Assembly (NCBI RefSeq): GCF_001956915.1
Contig: NZ_MLJO01000014.1
Location: forward strand, 1-43,812
Direction of reading: 5' to 3'
DNA from: Intrasporangium flavum
GTDB lineage: Bacteria > Actinomycetota > Actinomycetes > Actinomycetales > Dermatophilaceae
Length of the DNA: 43,812 nt
Part shown: positions 7,719 to 15,298 of the stretch, one piece after another
Layout of the letters: every line of letters starts with the position of its first letter
Numbering within the stretch: position 1 is the first letter of the stretch
The notes under the pieces: generated by a model
Told to the model about the DNA's origin: nothing
What the model saw: the letters and a program-made list of their open reading frames with translations, nothing else
Databases searched by the model: none
Translations under genes and position numbers: made by a program

Positions 7719-9092
7719 ATGAGCAGCGGCCCCGAGGCAGACCACACCTTCGACGTCATCGTCATCGGGCTCGGCCCCGGGGGTGAGCACGTCGCGGGCA
7801 CGCTCGCCGAGCGGGGACTGCGGGTCCTCGGCGTCGACCGCCGCCTCGTCGGCGGCGAGTGCCCCTACTGGGGCTGCATCCCCTCGAAGATGATGATCCG
7901 CGCGGCCGACGCGCTCGCCGAGGCCCGACGTGTCCCCGGCCTCGCCGGCACGGTCGGTGACGTCACGCCCGACTGGGGACTCGTGGCCCGGCGCATCCGC
8001 GAGGAGGCCACCGACGACTGGGACGACACGGTCGCCGTCGACCGGCTCACCGGCAAGGGAGCGACCTTCGTCCGCGGCACCGGCGTCATCACCGGCCCCG
8101 GCCGTGTCGACGTCGACGGCACCGCGTACGCCGCGACCCGAGGCATCGTCGTCAACACCGGCACGACCCCCGCGATCCCGCCCATCGAGGGCCTCGCCGA
8201 CGTCCCCTACTGGACCAACCACGAGATCATCGAGGCCACCGACCTGCCCGACTCCCTCGTCGTCCTCGGCGGCGGCGCGATCGGGTGCGAGCTGAGCCAG
8301 GCCGTGTCCCGGTTCGGCACCACCGTCACGGTCGTCGAGGCCGCCGACCGGCTCCTCGCGCTCGAGGAGCCGGAGGCGTCGGCGAAGGTGGCCGAGGTGT
8401 TCGAGGCCGAGGGCATCACGGTGCGCACCGGCGTCGGGGCCTCGAAGGTCGAGGCGCGCGACGGCGGCGTGCGGGTCACCCTCGCCGACGGCACGCACGT
8501 CGACGCCGACCGCCTCCTCGTCGCCACCGGCCGCCGCACCGACGTCACCGGCGTCGGGCTGCACCACGTCGGCGTGGCCGAGGACGCCCGCGTCGCGCCC
8601 GTCGACGACGAGTGCCGGGTCACCGACGGGGTCTGGGCGATCGGCGACATCACCGGCAAGGGCGCCTTCACGCACGTGTCGATGTACCAGGCCGGGATCG
8701 TCGTCCGGGACGTCATGGGCGACGACGGGCCGCCCGCCGAGTACGCGGCCCTGCCGCGGGTCACCTTCACCGACCCCGAGGTCGGGTCCGTCGGCCTCAC
8801 CGAGGCCACCGCGCGTGAGGAGCTCGACGCCGTGACCGTGGGGGTGACGCCCCTCGGCGAGACGACCCGCGGCTGGATCGCGAAGGCCGACGGGCTCATC
8901 AAGGTCGTCGCCGACGCCGACAGCGGGCTGCTCGTCGGCGCGACGGTCGTCGGCCCCGCGGGTGGTGAGGTCCTCGGCGCGCTCGCCGTCGCCGTCCACG
9001 GCAAGGTGCCGGTCGAGCGGCTCCGCTCGATGATCTACGCCTACCCGACGCTCCACCGGGGCATCGAGGACGCGCTCGGTCGGCTGTCCTGA
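7719..9092 (+). CDS. FAD-dependent pyridine nucleotide-disulfide oxidoreductase
   Basis: A 457-residue class I flavoprotein disulfide reductase. The FAD-binding GLGPGG is at residues 17-22. The redox pair Cys48/Cys53 is in GGECPYWGCIPSK. The NAD(P) Rossmann segment is LVVLGGGAIGCELSQA. The second FAD contact is WAIGDITGKGAFTHVSMYQA, followed by the dimerisation domain. The end reads YPTLHRGIE where lipoamide dehydrogenases have HPTxSE, so the usual His-Glu acid-base pair is altered or shifted. There is no N-terminal HMA domain and no C-terminal Cys pair, which argues against mercuric reductase. It most resembles the uncharacterised actinobacterial branch annotated as mercuric reductase- or dihydrolipoamide dehydrogenase-like. 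A weak AAGGGTGGGG precedes the ATG, and the gene is probably cotranscribed with the EamA gene. Confidence 0.9.
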   Translation: MSSGPEADHTFDVIVIGLGPGGEHVAGTLAERGLRVLGVDRRLVGGECPYWGCIPSKMMIRAADALAEARRVPGLAGTVGDVTPDWGLVARRIREEATDDWDDTVAVDRLTGKGATFVRGTGVITGPGRVDVDGTAYAATRGIVVNTGTTPAIPPIEGLADVPYWTNHEIIEATDLPDSLVVLGGGAIGCELSQAVSRFGTTVTVVEAADRLLALEEPEASAKVAEVFEAEGITVRTGVGASKVEARDGGVRVTLADGTHVDADRLLVATGRRTDVTGVGLHHVGVAEDARVAPVDDECRVTDGVWAIGDITGKGAFTHVSMYQAGIVVRDVMGDDGPPAEYAALPRVTFTDPEVGSVGLTEATAREELDAVTVGVTPLGETTRGWIAKADGLIKVVADADSGLLVGATVVGPAGGEVLGALAVAVHGKVPVERLRSMIYAYPTLHRGIEDALGRLS

Positions 9093-9151
9093 GCCGTCGT
9101 CCTGAGCCGTCGTCCTGAGCCGTCGTCCTGGGCCGTCACCCTGGGCCGTCC
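9091..9151 (+). repeat. 13-bp tandem repeat after the oxidoreductase stop codon
   Basis: The unit GAGCCGTCGTCCT is repeated exactly at 9091-9103, 9104-9116 and 9117-9129. A degenerate unit GGGCCGTCACCCT follows at 9130-9142, then a partial one. The stop codon TGA (9090-9092) straddles the junction into the first unit, so the array probably grew by duplication from the stop-codon region. It is a candidate length-variable locus. Confidence 0.85.
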
Positions 9152-9162
9152 GGAGCGGGCGC

Positions 9163-9168
9163 TACGGT
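9163..9168 (+). promoter_or_regulatory. -10 box TACGGT for leaderless HAD-phosphatase mRNA
   Basis: TACGGT is followed by 6 nt (GAGGCC) and the ATG at 9175. The spacing suggests that transcription begins at or next to the A of the ATG. Confidence 0.5.
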
Positions 9169-9174
9169 GAGGCC

Positions 9175-10032
9175 ATGCCCCAGCGCCTGCTCGCCCTCGA
9201 CCTCGACGGGACGACCCTCAACCACATGGGCGAGCTGTCGCCGCGCGTCCGCGACGCGATCCGCGCCCTGCCCGAGGAGGTCCGCGTCGTCGTCTCCACC
9301 GGTCGGTCGATCATCGCGACGACGCCGGTGCTCGAGCAGCTCGGGCTGAGCCGCGGGTACGCGGTCTGCTCCAACGGCGCCGTCACCCTCGAGCTGGACC
9401 CCGCCCAGGAGCAGGGGTACCGGATCATCGACACCGTCACCTTCGACCCGCGCGCGGTCCTGGAGAAGATGCGGGTGGCCCTGCCCGACGCGCTCATCGC
9501 CGTCGAGGAGCTCGGCGTCGGGTTCAAGGTGAGCCGGCACTTCCCCGACGGCGAGCTGATGGGAGCCTCCCGCGAGGTGTCGTGGGAGGAGCTCGTCGAG
9601 CACCCCGTCACCCGCGTGACGCTGCGCCAGCCCGAGGCCAGCGCCGAGGAGTTCATGGAGATGGTCGAGCGTGCCGGCCTCCACGGCGTCTCCTACGCGG
9701 TGGGCTGGTCCGCGTGGCTCGACATCAACCCCGAGGGCGTCTCCAAGGCCTCGGCCCTCGAGCTCGTCCGACGCCACCTCGGCGTCGAGCCCATCCACAC
9801 CGTGGCGTGCGGCGACCAGCGCAACGACCTCGAGATGCTGCACTGGGCCGCCTGGGGCGTGGCCATGGGCAACGCTCCCGACGAGGTCAAGGCGATCGCC
9901 GACGAGGTCACCGGGCACGTCGACGAGGACGGCCTCGTGCCGGTCGTCGAGGCCGTGGCGGCGGCGGCGCGCGCCGGCGTGCCGTTCCGCGAGGGCATCC
10001 CGTCGGCGGCCACGGCCCGGCTGGAGCTCTGA
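9175..10032 (+). CDS. HAD-superfamily phosphatase, Cof/YidA type
   Basis: A 285-residue haloacid-dehalogenase-like hydrolase of the Cof subfamily (type IIB cap), usually acting on sugar phosphates, nucleotides or flavin phosphates in the cytoplasm. All four motifs are visible: motif I LDLDGTTLN (nucleophile Asp9, acid/base Asp11), motif II VVVSTGRS, motif III the Lys of GVSKASALELV, and motif IV CGDQRNDLEMLHWA. The cap domain lies between motifs II and III. The length is typical for the family. The upstream TACGGT box 6 nt from the ATG suggests a leaderless transcript. The substrate is unknown, and the neighbours give no clear clue. Confidence 0.92.
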   Translation: MPQRLLALDLDGTTLNHMGELSPRVRDAIRALPEEVRVVVSTGRSIIATTPVLEQLGLSRGYAVCSNGAVTLELDPAQEQGYRIIDTVTFDPRAVLEKMRVALPDALIAVEELGVGFKVSRHFPDGELMGASREVSWEELVEHPVTRVTLRQPEASAEEFMEMVERAGLHGVSYAVGWSAWLDINPEGVSKASALELVRRHLGVEPIHTVACGDQRNDLEMLHWAAWGVAMGNAPDEVKAIADEVTGHVDEDGLVPVVEAVAAAARAGVPFREGIPSAATARLEL

Positions 10033-10076
10033 GCCCGGCGGCCCGGGCGGGCCGTGCGAGAAAAGTCGTGGGGTCG

Positions 10077-10103
10077 TGTCGAGACCGGGCGGTGCCGTTC
10101 GAC
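10077..10103 (+). promoter_or_regulatory. Candidate ECF42 promoter for the DGPF gene
   Basis: TGTCGA (10077-10082), a 17-nt spacer, then CGAC (10100-10103), lies 47 nt before the DGPF gene's start. From memory, ECF42 target promoters have TGTCGA at -35 and CGA/TC at -10, and this element matches. No equivalent precedes the sigma gene itself. Confidence 0.6.
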
Positions 10104-10150
10104 GCACGGGTGAGAGCAGGGGCCACCTGCGCCGACCAGAGGAGAGCACC

Positions 10151-10591
10151 GTGCGTTTCATGATCATCGTCCCGGCCAGCGCCGACACGGAGCGGGGTCG
10201 CCCCGGGACCACGCAGCAGTTCGCCGACATGCAGGCCTACAACGACCAGATGCTGCGGGCCGGCGTCTTCGTCGACGGCCAGGGTCTGCACCCGACGAGC
10301 CGCGGCGCCCGCGTGACGTGGGCCGACGGCGAGTGGTCGGTCACCGACGGCCCGTTCGCCGAGGCCAAGGAGCTCATCGCCGGCTTCACGATCATCGAGG
10401 TGTCCTCGCGCGAGGAGGCGATCGAGTGGCTCAAGAAGTGGCCCGCCTCGTGCGCCCCCGACCCCGGCCAGCACCTCGAGCTGCGGCAGGTCTACGCCCC
10501 CGAGGACTTCGGCGAGGAGTTCACCGCCGAGCTGCGCGAGCGCGAGGAGCAGATGCGCGAGGAAGCCGCCCGCGCCGCCGCCCGCGGCTGA
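10151..10591 (+). CDS. YCII-related DGPF-domain protein
   Basis: A 146-residue protein of the YCII/DGPF family (alpha-beta barrel fold). The family motif DGPF is at residues 66-69 (SVTDGPFAEAKELIAGF). It starts MRFMIIVPASADTE and ends in a charged helix rich in Glu/Arg. DGPF proteins are the classic genomic partners and targets of ECF42 sigma factors, and an ECF42-like gene follows 180 bp downstream. The biochemical activity of the family is not established. The GTG at 10151 has GAGGAGAG directly upstream. The gene is preceded by an ECF42-type promoter and followed by two copies of a 31-bp palindrome. Confidence 0.9.
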   Translation: MRFMIIVPASADTERGRPGTTQQFADMQAYNDQMLRAGVFVDGQGLHPTSRGARVTWADGEWSVTDGPFAEAKELIAGFTIIEVSSREEAIEWLKKWPASCAPDPGQHLELRQVYAPEDFGEEFTAELREREEQMREEAARAAARG

Positions 10592-10613
10592 ACCGGCCGA
10601 CGCGGTGTCCTTG

Positions 10614-10644
10614 CGTCACTGCTCAGTCAGAGTGAGCACTGACG
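10614..10644. promoter_or_regulatory. 31-bp imperfect palindrome, copy 1
   Basis: The arms CGTCACTGCTCA and TGAGCACTGACG (one mismatched pair) enclose GTCAGAG. The same element recurs at 10690-10720, with starts 76 bp apart. It lies between the DGPF gene and the ECF42 sigma gene. It resembles a TetR-type operator in size and symmetry. It lacks a T run, so a terminator is less likely. Confidence 0.6.
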
Positions 10645-10689
10645 TAGGAGATGAGGTGTGGCCCGCCAGGCGGCGCCTTCCCGTTGCTA

Positions 10690-10720
10690 CGTCACTGCTC
10701 AGTGAGAGTGAGCAGTGACG
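10690..10720. promoter_or_regulatory. 31-bp perfect-arm palindrome, copy 2
   Basis: The arms CGTCACTGCTCA and TGAGCAGTGACG pair perfectly over 12 bp around GTGAGAG. It lies 51 nt before the GTG of the ECF42 gene, placing it over or next to that gene's promoter. The duplicate copy and high identity suggest a cooperatively bound regulator. Confidence 0.65.
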
Positions 10721-10770
10721 CAGGCCGAAGGAGACGGCGGGTGGTCGGTGAGGCGTGCGAGAGTTGCGCC

Positions 10771-12078
10771 GTGGCTGAGACGACGCAGACCGACCCCGAC
10801 GAGGTGCGCCGGACGCTCGAGGCGGTGTGGCGCATGGAGGCGGCCAAGGTGGCGGCCGTCGTCGCCCGCGTCGTCGGCGACATCGGCCTCGCCGAGGACC
10901 TCGCCCAGGACGCGTTCGTGCAGGCGCTGGAGCAGTGGCCGCGCGACGGCATCCCCGACAAGCCCGGCGCGTGGCTGACCCAGACGGCCCGGCGCCGGGC
11001 CGTCGACCGCATCCGTCGCGACGTCAACCTGGCGCGCAAGCTGCAGCAGGTCGGACACATGGAGGAGCTGAGGGTGGCCGAGTTGGCCGAAGGCGACTTC
11101 GACGCCGCGCTCGAGGACATCGACGACGACGTCCTCGGCCTCATCTTCGCCGCCTGCCACCCGGCCCTCACGGCACAGGCTCGGATCTCCTTGACGCTGA
11201 GGATGATCGGCGGCCTCACCACGCGTGAGATCGCCCGGGCCTTCCTCACCACCGAGACGACGATCGGGCAGCGCATCTCGCGCGCCAAGCGGACGCTGAG
11301 CCAGGACGGCGTCACCGTCGAGGTGCCGTCCGGGGCCGAGCTGGCGCCACGGCTGGCGTCGGTGCTCGAGGTCGTCTACCTGATCTTCAACGAGGGCTAC
11401 GCCGCGACGTCGGGCCGCGACTGGGTGCGCGGCGACCTCATGGAGGAGGCCATCCGGCTCGGTCGCGTGCTCGCGGCGCTCGCACCGCGCGAGGCCGAGG
11501 TGCACGGCCTCCTGGCGCTCATGGAGATCCAGGCCTCGCGAACCCGGGCCCGCATCGGCCGCGACGGCGAGCCGGTCCTGCTCCTCGACCAGGACCGCAC
11601 CACGTGGGACTGGGCACTGATCCGCCACGCGCTCGCCGCGCTCGACCGGGCCCTCGACCTCGCCGGCTCACCGGGTGCCGACGGTGCTCCGCCGCCCGGG
11701 CCCGGCCCCTACCTGCTCCAGGCCGCCATCGCCGCCTGCCACGCGCGGGCCCGTACGCCGGAGGACACCGACTGGGGCCAGATGGTCGGCCTCTACGAGC
11801 AGCTCGCGACGCTGCGGCCCTCGCCGGTCATCGACCTCAACCGCGCGGTGGCGCTGTCGTACGCGTCCGGGCCCGAGGCGGCGCTCGCCGTCGTCGACGG
11901 GCTCGTGGCGGCAGGCGGGCTCGCCGACTACCACCTGCTGCCGAGCGTGCGGGGAGACCTGCTGCTGCGGGTCGGGCGCGAGGACGAGGCGCGGGCCGAG
12001 TTCGCGCGCGCCGCCGACATGGCCCAGAACGAGGCCGAGCGGGCCCTCCTGCAGCGCAGGGCCTCCGGCCAGGACTGA
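10771..12078 (+). CDS. ECF42-type RNA polymerase sigma factor with C-terminal extension
   Basis: A 435-residue sigma factor, about twice the length of an ordinary ECF. Region 2 occupies roughly residues 10-80 (LAEDLAQDAFVQALEQWP, then ARRRAVDRIRRD). Region 4 is near 110-170 (RISLTLRMIGGLTTREIARA, ending RISRAKRTL). The remaining 265 residues form the helical extension typical of ECF42, with LIFNEGYAAT, ALMEIQASRTRAR, the motif LNRAVALSYASGPEAAL and a TPR-like end. In this group the extension replaces an anti-sigma factor and is needed for activity. The pairing with an upstream DGPF gene fits. I chose GTG 10771 because region 2 begins soon after. The longer frame to 10651 would translate through the 31-bp palindrome. 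The physiological signal is unknown. Confidence 0.88.
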   Translation: MAETTQTDPDEVRRTLEAVWRMEAAKVAAVVARVVGDIGLAEDLAQDAFVQALEQWPRDGIPDKPGAWLTQTARRRAVDRIRRDVNLARKLQQVGHMEELRVAELAEGDFDAALEDIDDDVLGLIFAACHPALTAQARISLTLRMIGGLTTREIARAFLTTETTIGQRISRAKRTLSQDGVTVEVPSGAELAPRLASVLEVVYLIFNEGYAATSGRDWVRGDLMEEAIRLGRVLAALAPREAEVHGLLALMEIQASRTRARIGRDGEPVLLLDQDRTTWDWALIRHALAALDRALDLAGSPGADGAPPPGPGPYLLQAAIAACHARARTPEDTDWGQMVGLYEQLATLRPSPVIDLNRAVALSYASGPEAALAVVDGLVAAGGLADYHLLPSVRGDLLLRVGREDEARAEFARAADMAQNEAERALLQRRASGQD

Positions 12079-12201
12079 GCCGGGGCCGGCGGCGCCTCGC
12101 GTCACTGCCAAACCACCGACGACGCCGGTGTATCAGGACTACCGTCGAGAGACCCTGCACAGGCAGACCGTCGACCGAGTCCCGACTGTGGGGAGGCGTC
12201 C

Positions 12202-13035
12202 GTGGGGGCCGTCCACCGATCGTGCACCGGGTACGCGTCCGAGCCGTTCGCGACGCTCGTGGCGCAGTACCCGGGCGAGGACGTGTACCCCTCCGGCGAC
12301 TTCCGCACCGAGTGGGGCCCGATCTTCCACCGTGGCCGGCTCGACGGCAGCGCCCGGGTCGTGGTGCTCGGGCAGGACCCGGCGGCCCACGAGTCGGTGA
12401 CCCGCCGCATCCTCGTCGGAGTGGCCGGCCAGCGGGTGCAGGGGCTGCTCGCCAGGGTCGGCGTCACGACGAGCTACGCGATGGTCAACACCTACGTCTA
12501 CAGCGTCTTCGGCCAGTCGGCCGGCAACCGCCACGCGAAGGACGCCGCCATCGCCGCCTACCGGCACCGCTGGCTCGACGCGCTGCTCGTCGGGACCGAC
12601 GTCACCGCCGTCGTCGCCCTCGGCGACCTCGCGGACCGGGCCTACCGGGTGTGGGCGAAGACCCGGCCCGACACGTCGGAGCGCCTGCACCTCGCCGCCG
12701 TGCGGCACCCCACCTACGCCGACGCGATCGCCCGTGCGACCGGCCGGCCCCTGGCCGAGACGACCGCCGAGCAGCTCGCGAACTGGAACGCCGCGCTGCC
12801 CGGGATCGCCGAGCACGTCGTGGCCGACGAGCCGACGACGCTCGTGCCCTACGGCGACGCGTGGGCTCCGGGCGACCTCGCCCCGATCCCCGAGCAGGAC
12901 CTCCCGGCAGGCACGCCGGCGTGGTGGCGTGACGTCGAGCCGTGGGCCGCCCGCACCGGCGACACCGCCCAGACCAAGCGCGCCACCCTCACCGTCACCG
13001 TCCCGGAAGGAGCCCGCACGTGGCCAGCACTGTGA
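12202..13035 (+). CDS. Uracil-DNA glycosylase superfamily protein, unusual subfamily
   Basis: A 277-residue protein with the uracil-DNA-glycosylase fold. Motif 1 reads VVVLGQDPAAHESVTRRILV, resembling the water-activating GQDP of family 1 but followed by AAHE rather than YH. Motif 2 appears as HPTYADA where canonical enzymes have HPSPLS. A helical insert (VGVAGQRVQGLLARVG) and a tail of about 90 residues lie outside the usual core. It may excise uracil or another base, bind DNA, or act on an unrelated substrate. The altered motifs leave this open. GTG 12202 follows GGGAGG by 6 nt. The end overlaps the amidohydrolase start by 16 bp, implying translational coupling. Upstream, 12079-12201 contains ACCGTCGA twice (near 12140 and 12170) and no clear terminator. 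Confidence 0.75.
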   Translation: MGAVHRSCTGYASEPFATLVAQYPGEDVYPSGDFRTEWGPIFHRGRLDGSARVVVLGQDPAAHESVTRRILVGVAGQRVQGLLARVGVTTSYAMVNTYVYSVFGQSAGNRHAKDAAIAAYRHRWLDALLVGTDVTAVVALGDLADRAYRVWAKTRPDTSERLHLAAVRHPTYADAIARATGRPLAETTAEQLANWNAALPGIAEHVVADEPTTLVPYGDAWAPGDLAPIPEQDLPAGTPAWWRDVEPWAARTGDTAQTKRATLTVTVPEGARTWPAL

Positions 13036-14471
13036 GCCGGAGCGCCGGTCGGCACGCGACCGGCACCAAGTCCGACCTCGAGCACTGGGAGTCCGGCCCG
13101 TCGCGGACCCGCCGCGGCCGCGACCCGTTCGACACCGCGTACGCCCGGGGCATCACCGAGGAGCTGCCCGAACCCGCCGTGCGCAGCCGGGCGCTGCCGC
13201 CGGCCCCCTTCGCGCTGCACGGCGCCGTCATCACGCCCGACGGCGCGTGGTCGAGCGGCTACGTCACCGTCGCCGACGGCGTCATCGCGCGGGTGTCGAG
13301 GCGCAGGCCCACCGACGTGCCCGTCCAGGAGACCGACGGCGTCCTCCTGCCCGGCCTGCTCGACCTGCACGGGCACCCGGAGTTCAACGTCTTCGCCGCC
13401 TGGGAGCCGCCGAGGCTCTACGACAACCGGTACGCGTGGCGCCGGTCGACGCCCTACCAGCAGCTCGTCCGCGACCCCCAGAACCGGCTCCTGACGCAGG
13501 TGCCGCCGAAGACGCAGACGCGGTACGCCGAGGTGCGCGCCCTCGTCGGCGGGGTCACCGGCATCCAGGGCGCGTCGGGGGCGAGCACGTCGACGTCCGA
13601 GCCGCTCGTGCGCAACGTCGACCAGTGGGCGTTCGGGGCGCACCGGGCCCGCTCGATGGTCGACCTGCCGTCGGGCTCGTTCGGGCTGCCGACCTTCCAG
13701 CGCGTCATGGAGCGCATCGCGGCCGGCGACGTCACCGCGTTCTACCTGCACCTGTCCGAGGGCCGGCGCGGAGATGCGGTGAGCGCCAAGGAGTTCCAGC
13801 ACTTCCTCGACCTCGGCGGCGCGACGCCGGCGACGAACGTCATCCACGGCAGCGCTCTGACGGCCGACGACCTGCGCACGCTCGCGGGCGCCGGCTGCCG
13901 GCTCGTGTGGTCGCCGCAGTCGAACCTGCGCCTCTACGGCGAGACGACGCTCGCCGGCGAGGCGCTCGCAGCCGGGATGCCCGTCGCGCTCGGCGCCGAC
14001 TGGCTGCCCTCCGGCTCGACCAGCCTGCTCGCCGAGATGAAGGTCGCCCGACGCGAGCTGGCCCAGCAGGGCCACCCGGTGCCCGCGGCCGACCTCGTCG
14101 CGATGGTGACGTCGGTGGCGGCGCGCGTGGCCGGGCTCGACGAGCACCTCGGCGCGGTCGCGGAGGGACGCCCGGCCGACCTCGTCGTGCTCGAGCGCCA
14201 CCACGCGGACCCCTACGAGAACGTCTGTCTCGCCGACCCGTCGTGGGTCGAGCTCGTCTGCATCGGCGGCGACGTCACCTACGCCCGCGCGGACTGGTTC
14301 GCGAGCCTGTCCGGTGCCGCCGAGGGCACGACCATCGAGGACCTCGTCGCGTGGGGCAAGCCGATGCGCCTCGACACCGGCTTCCAGGGCGGCGCCGACG
14401 TGCCGTCGCTGTCGACGGTCCGTGGCCTGCTCACCGACGCCTACCCGGCCGTCGGCCCGATCTTCGCCTGA
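13020..14471 (+). CDS. Amidohydrolase-superfamily metal-dependent hydrolase
   Basis: A 483-residue amidohydrolase of the imidazolonepropionase/chlorohydrolase-like branch. The metal-site HxH is in LLPGLLDLHGHPEFN. Further ligands or catalytic residues are probable in FYLHLSEGRRG, NVIHGSAL and LGADWLPSGST. The N-terminal and C-terminal segments form the small beta-sandwich domain (ALHGAVITPDGAWSSGYVTV; GRPADLVVLERH). Such enzymes deaminate or hydrolyse ring or chain C-N bonds of small molecules. The substrate here is not predictable. GTG 13020 has GGAAGGAG at 13005-13012. It overlaps the UDG-like gene by 16 bp, so the two are expressed together. The first 60 residues are a basic, Ser/Arg-rich extension not typical of the family. 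Downstream is an 11-bp tandem pair (CCCGAACACGA at 14486 and 14497). Confidence 0.85.
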   Translation: MASTVSRSAGRHATGTKSDLEHWESGPSRTRRGRDPFDTAYARGITEELPEPAVRSRALPPAPFALHGAVITPDGAWSSGYVTVADGVIARVSRRRPTDVPVQETDGVLLPGLLDLHGHPEFNVFAAWEPPRLYDNRYAWRRSTPYQQLVRDPQNRLLTQVPPKTQTRYAEVRALVGGVTGIQGASGASTSTSEPLVRNVDQWAFGAHRARSMVDLPSGSFGLPTFQRVMERIAAGDVTAFYLHLSEGRRGDAVSAKEFQHFLDLGGATPATNVIHGSALTADDLRTLAGAGCRLVWSPQSNLRLYGETTLAGEALAAGMPVALGADWLPSGSTSLLAEMKVARRELAQQGHPVPAADLVAMVTSVAARVAGLDEHLGAVAEGRPADLVVLERHHADPYENVCLADPSWVELVCIGGDVTYARADWFASLSGAAEGTTIEDLVAWGKPMRLDTGFQGGADVPSLSTVRGLLTDAYPAVGPIFA

Positions 14472-14548
14472 GCCGCCGGCCGCGGCCCGAACACGACCCG
14501 AACACGACCCGGACCGACGCTTCACCTGCGCGCGGCACCGTGGGTGCC

Positions 14549-15193
14549 ATGACGAACCTGACCCGCCGGACGACCGGCACCCTCCGCGCCGTCGCGCGCC
14601 CCTCGAGCGCGGTCGCGGCCGCGGTCCTGCTCGCCGGCGGCCTCGCCCTCGGCGCCTGCTCCAAGGAGGTCCCCGCCGCGAGCGGCGCCCCCGCGGGTGT
14701 CGGCGCCGTCCAGGCCGACGCGTCGGGCGGCGACACCAGCACCGTCGACCTCGTCGACGCCGCCCTGACGACCCCGGCCGCCGGCACCTCCGGAACCGGC
14801 GCCGACACGCCCCTGGGTGCCGGTGACCATCGTGGCCTGCGGGCCCGGCTGCTGCGCGCGCTCCACGCCACGTGGGTCACCGAGGGCAAGAACGGCCCGG
14901 TCACCCACCAGGCGATCCGCGGCGAGGTCACCGCGGTGTCCGGCACGTCGGTGACCGTCAAGGCCAAGGACGGCGTCTCGATGACGTTCACCGTCATCGG
15001 CGACACCCGAGTGCGCGCCCGCGCGAACGGCAAGGGCGCCGACTCGACGATGTCGGCGCTGCACGTCGGCGACAAGGCGTTCGTCGCCGGCGTCGGGGCG
15101 ACGAACCCGCAGGCCCGCGTCGTCGTCTTCCGGAGTGGGACTGCCGCCAAGCCGGCCAAGCCGGCCACGCCGGCACCGAGCGCGACCAGCTGA
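14549..15193 (+). CDS. DUF5666-type lipoprotein
   Basis: A 214-residue lipoprotein. The signal sequence ends in a lipobox LALGAC, with Cys37 the predicted lipidated residue. A disordered Ala/Ser/Gly/Thr region follows to about residue 100. A small beta-barrel domain then reads IRGEVTAVSGTSVTVKAKDG, MTFTVIGDTRVRA and LHVGDKAFVAGVG, the pattern of DUF5666. The tail is Lys/Pro/Ala-rich. The role is unknown; proteins with this domain are extracytoplasmic. The ATG at 14549 lies 7 nt after CACCGT, a one-base departure from the leaderless -10 pattern seen elsewhere in the window. A GACGCGTC palindrome (14717) encodes Asp-Ala-Ser in the disordered region. The gene ends before a strong bidirectional terminator. 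Confidence 0.85.
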   Translation: MTNLTRRTTGTLRAVARPSSAVAAAVLLAGGLALGACSKEVPAASGAPAGVGAVQADASGGDTSTVDLVDAALTTPAAGTSGTGADTPLGAGDHRGLRARLLRALHATWVTEGKNGPVTHQAIRGEVTAVSGTSVTVKAKDGVSMTFTVIGDTRVRARANGKGADSTMSALHVGDKAFVAGVGATNPQARVVVFRSGTAAKPAKPATPAPSATS

Positions 15194-15237
15194 CGAGTCC
15201 TCGGCCGGCCGCTGACGGGGCGCCGGTGGGTTCGGGG

Positions 15238-15271
15238 GGAGGCGCGTCACCCTGGTGGGTGACGCGCCTCC
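15238..15271. terminator. Perfect 15-bp bidirectional terminator hairpin
   Basis: GGAGGCGCGTCACCC (15238-15252), a TGGT loop, then the exact complement (15257-15271). It lies between the converging lipoprotein and TerC genes. There is no T run, as is common in high-GC actinobacteria. Confidence 0.85.
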
Positions 15272-15298
15272 GTCACGTCCGGGGGACGGGCGCGAGCC

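Noticed and set aside
7719..9092. Mercuric reductase (merA)
   Set aside because: There is no HMA domain, no C-terminal vicinal Cys pair and no other mer gene; only the general disulfide-reductase motifs are present.
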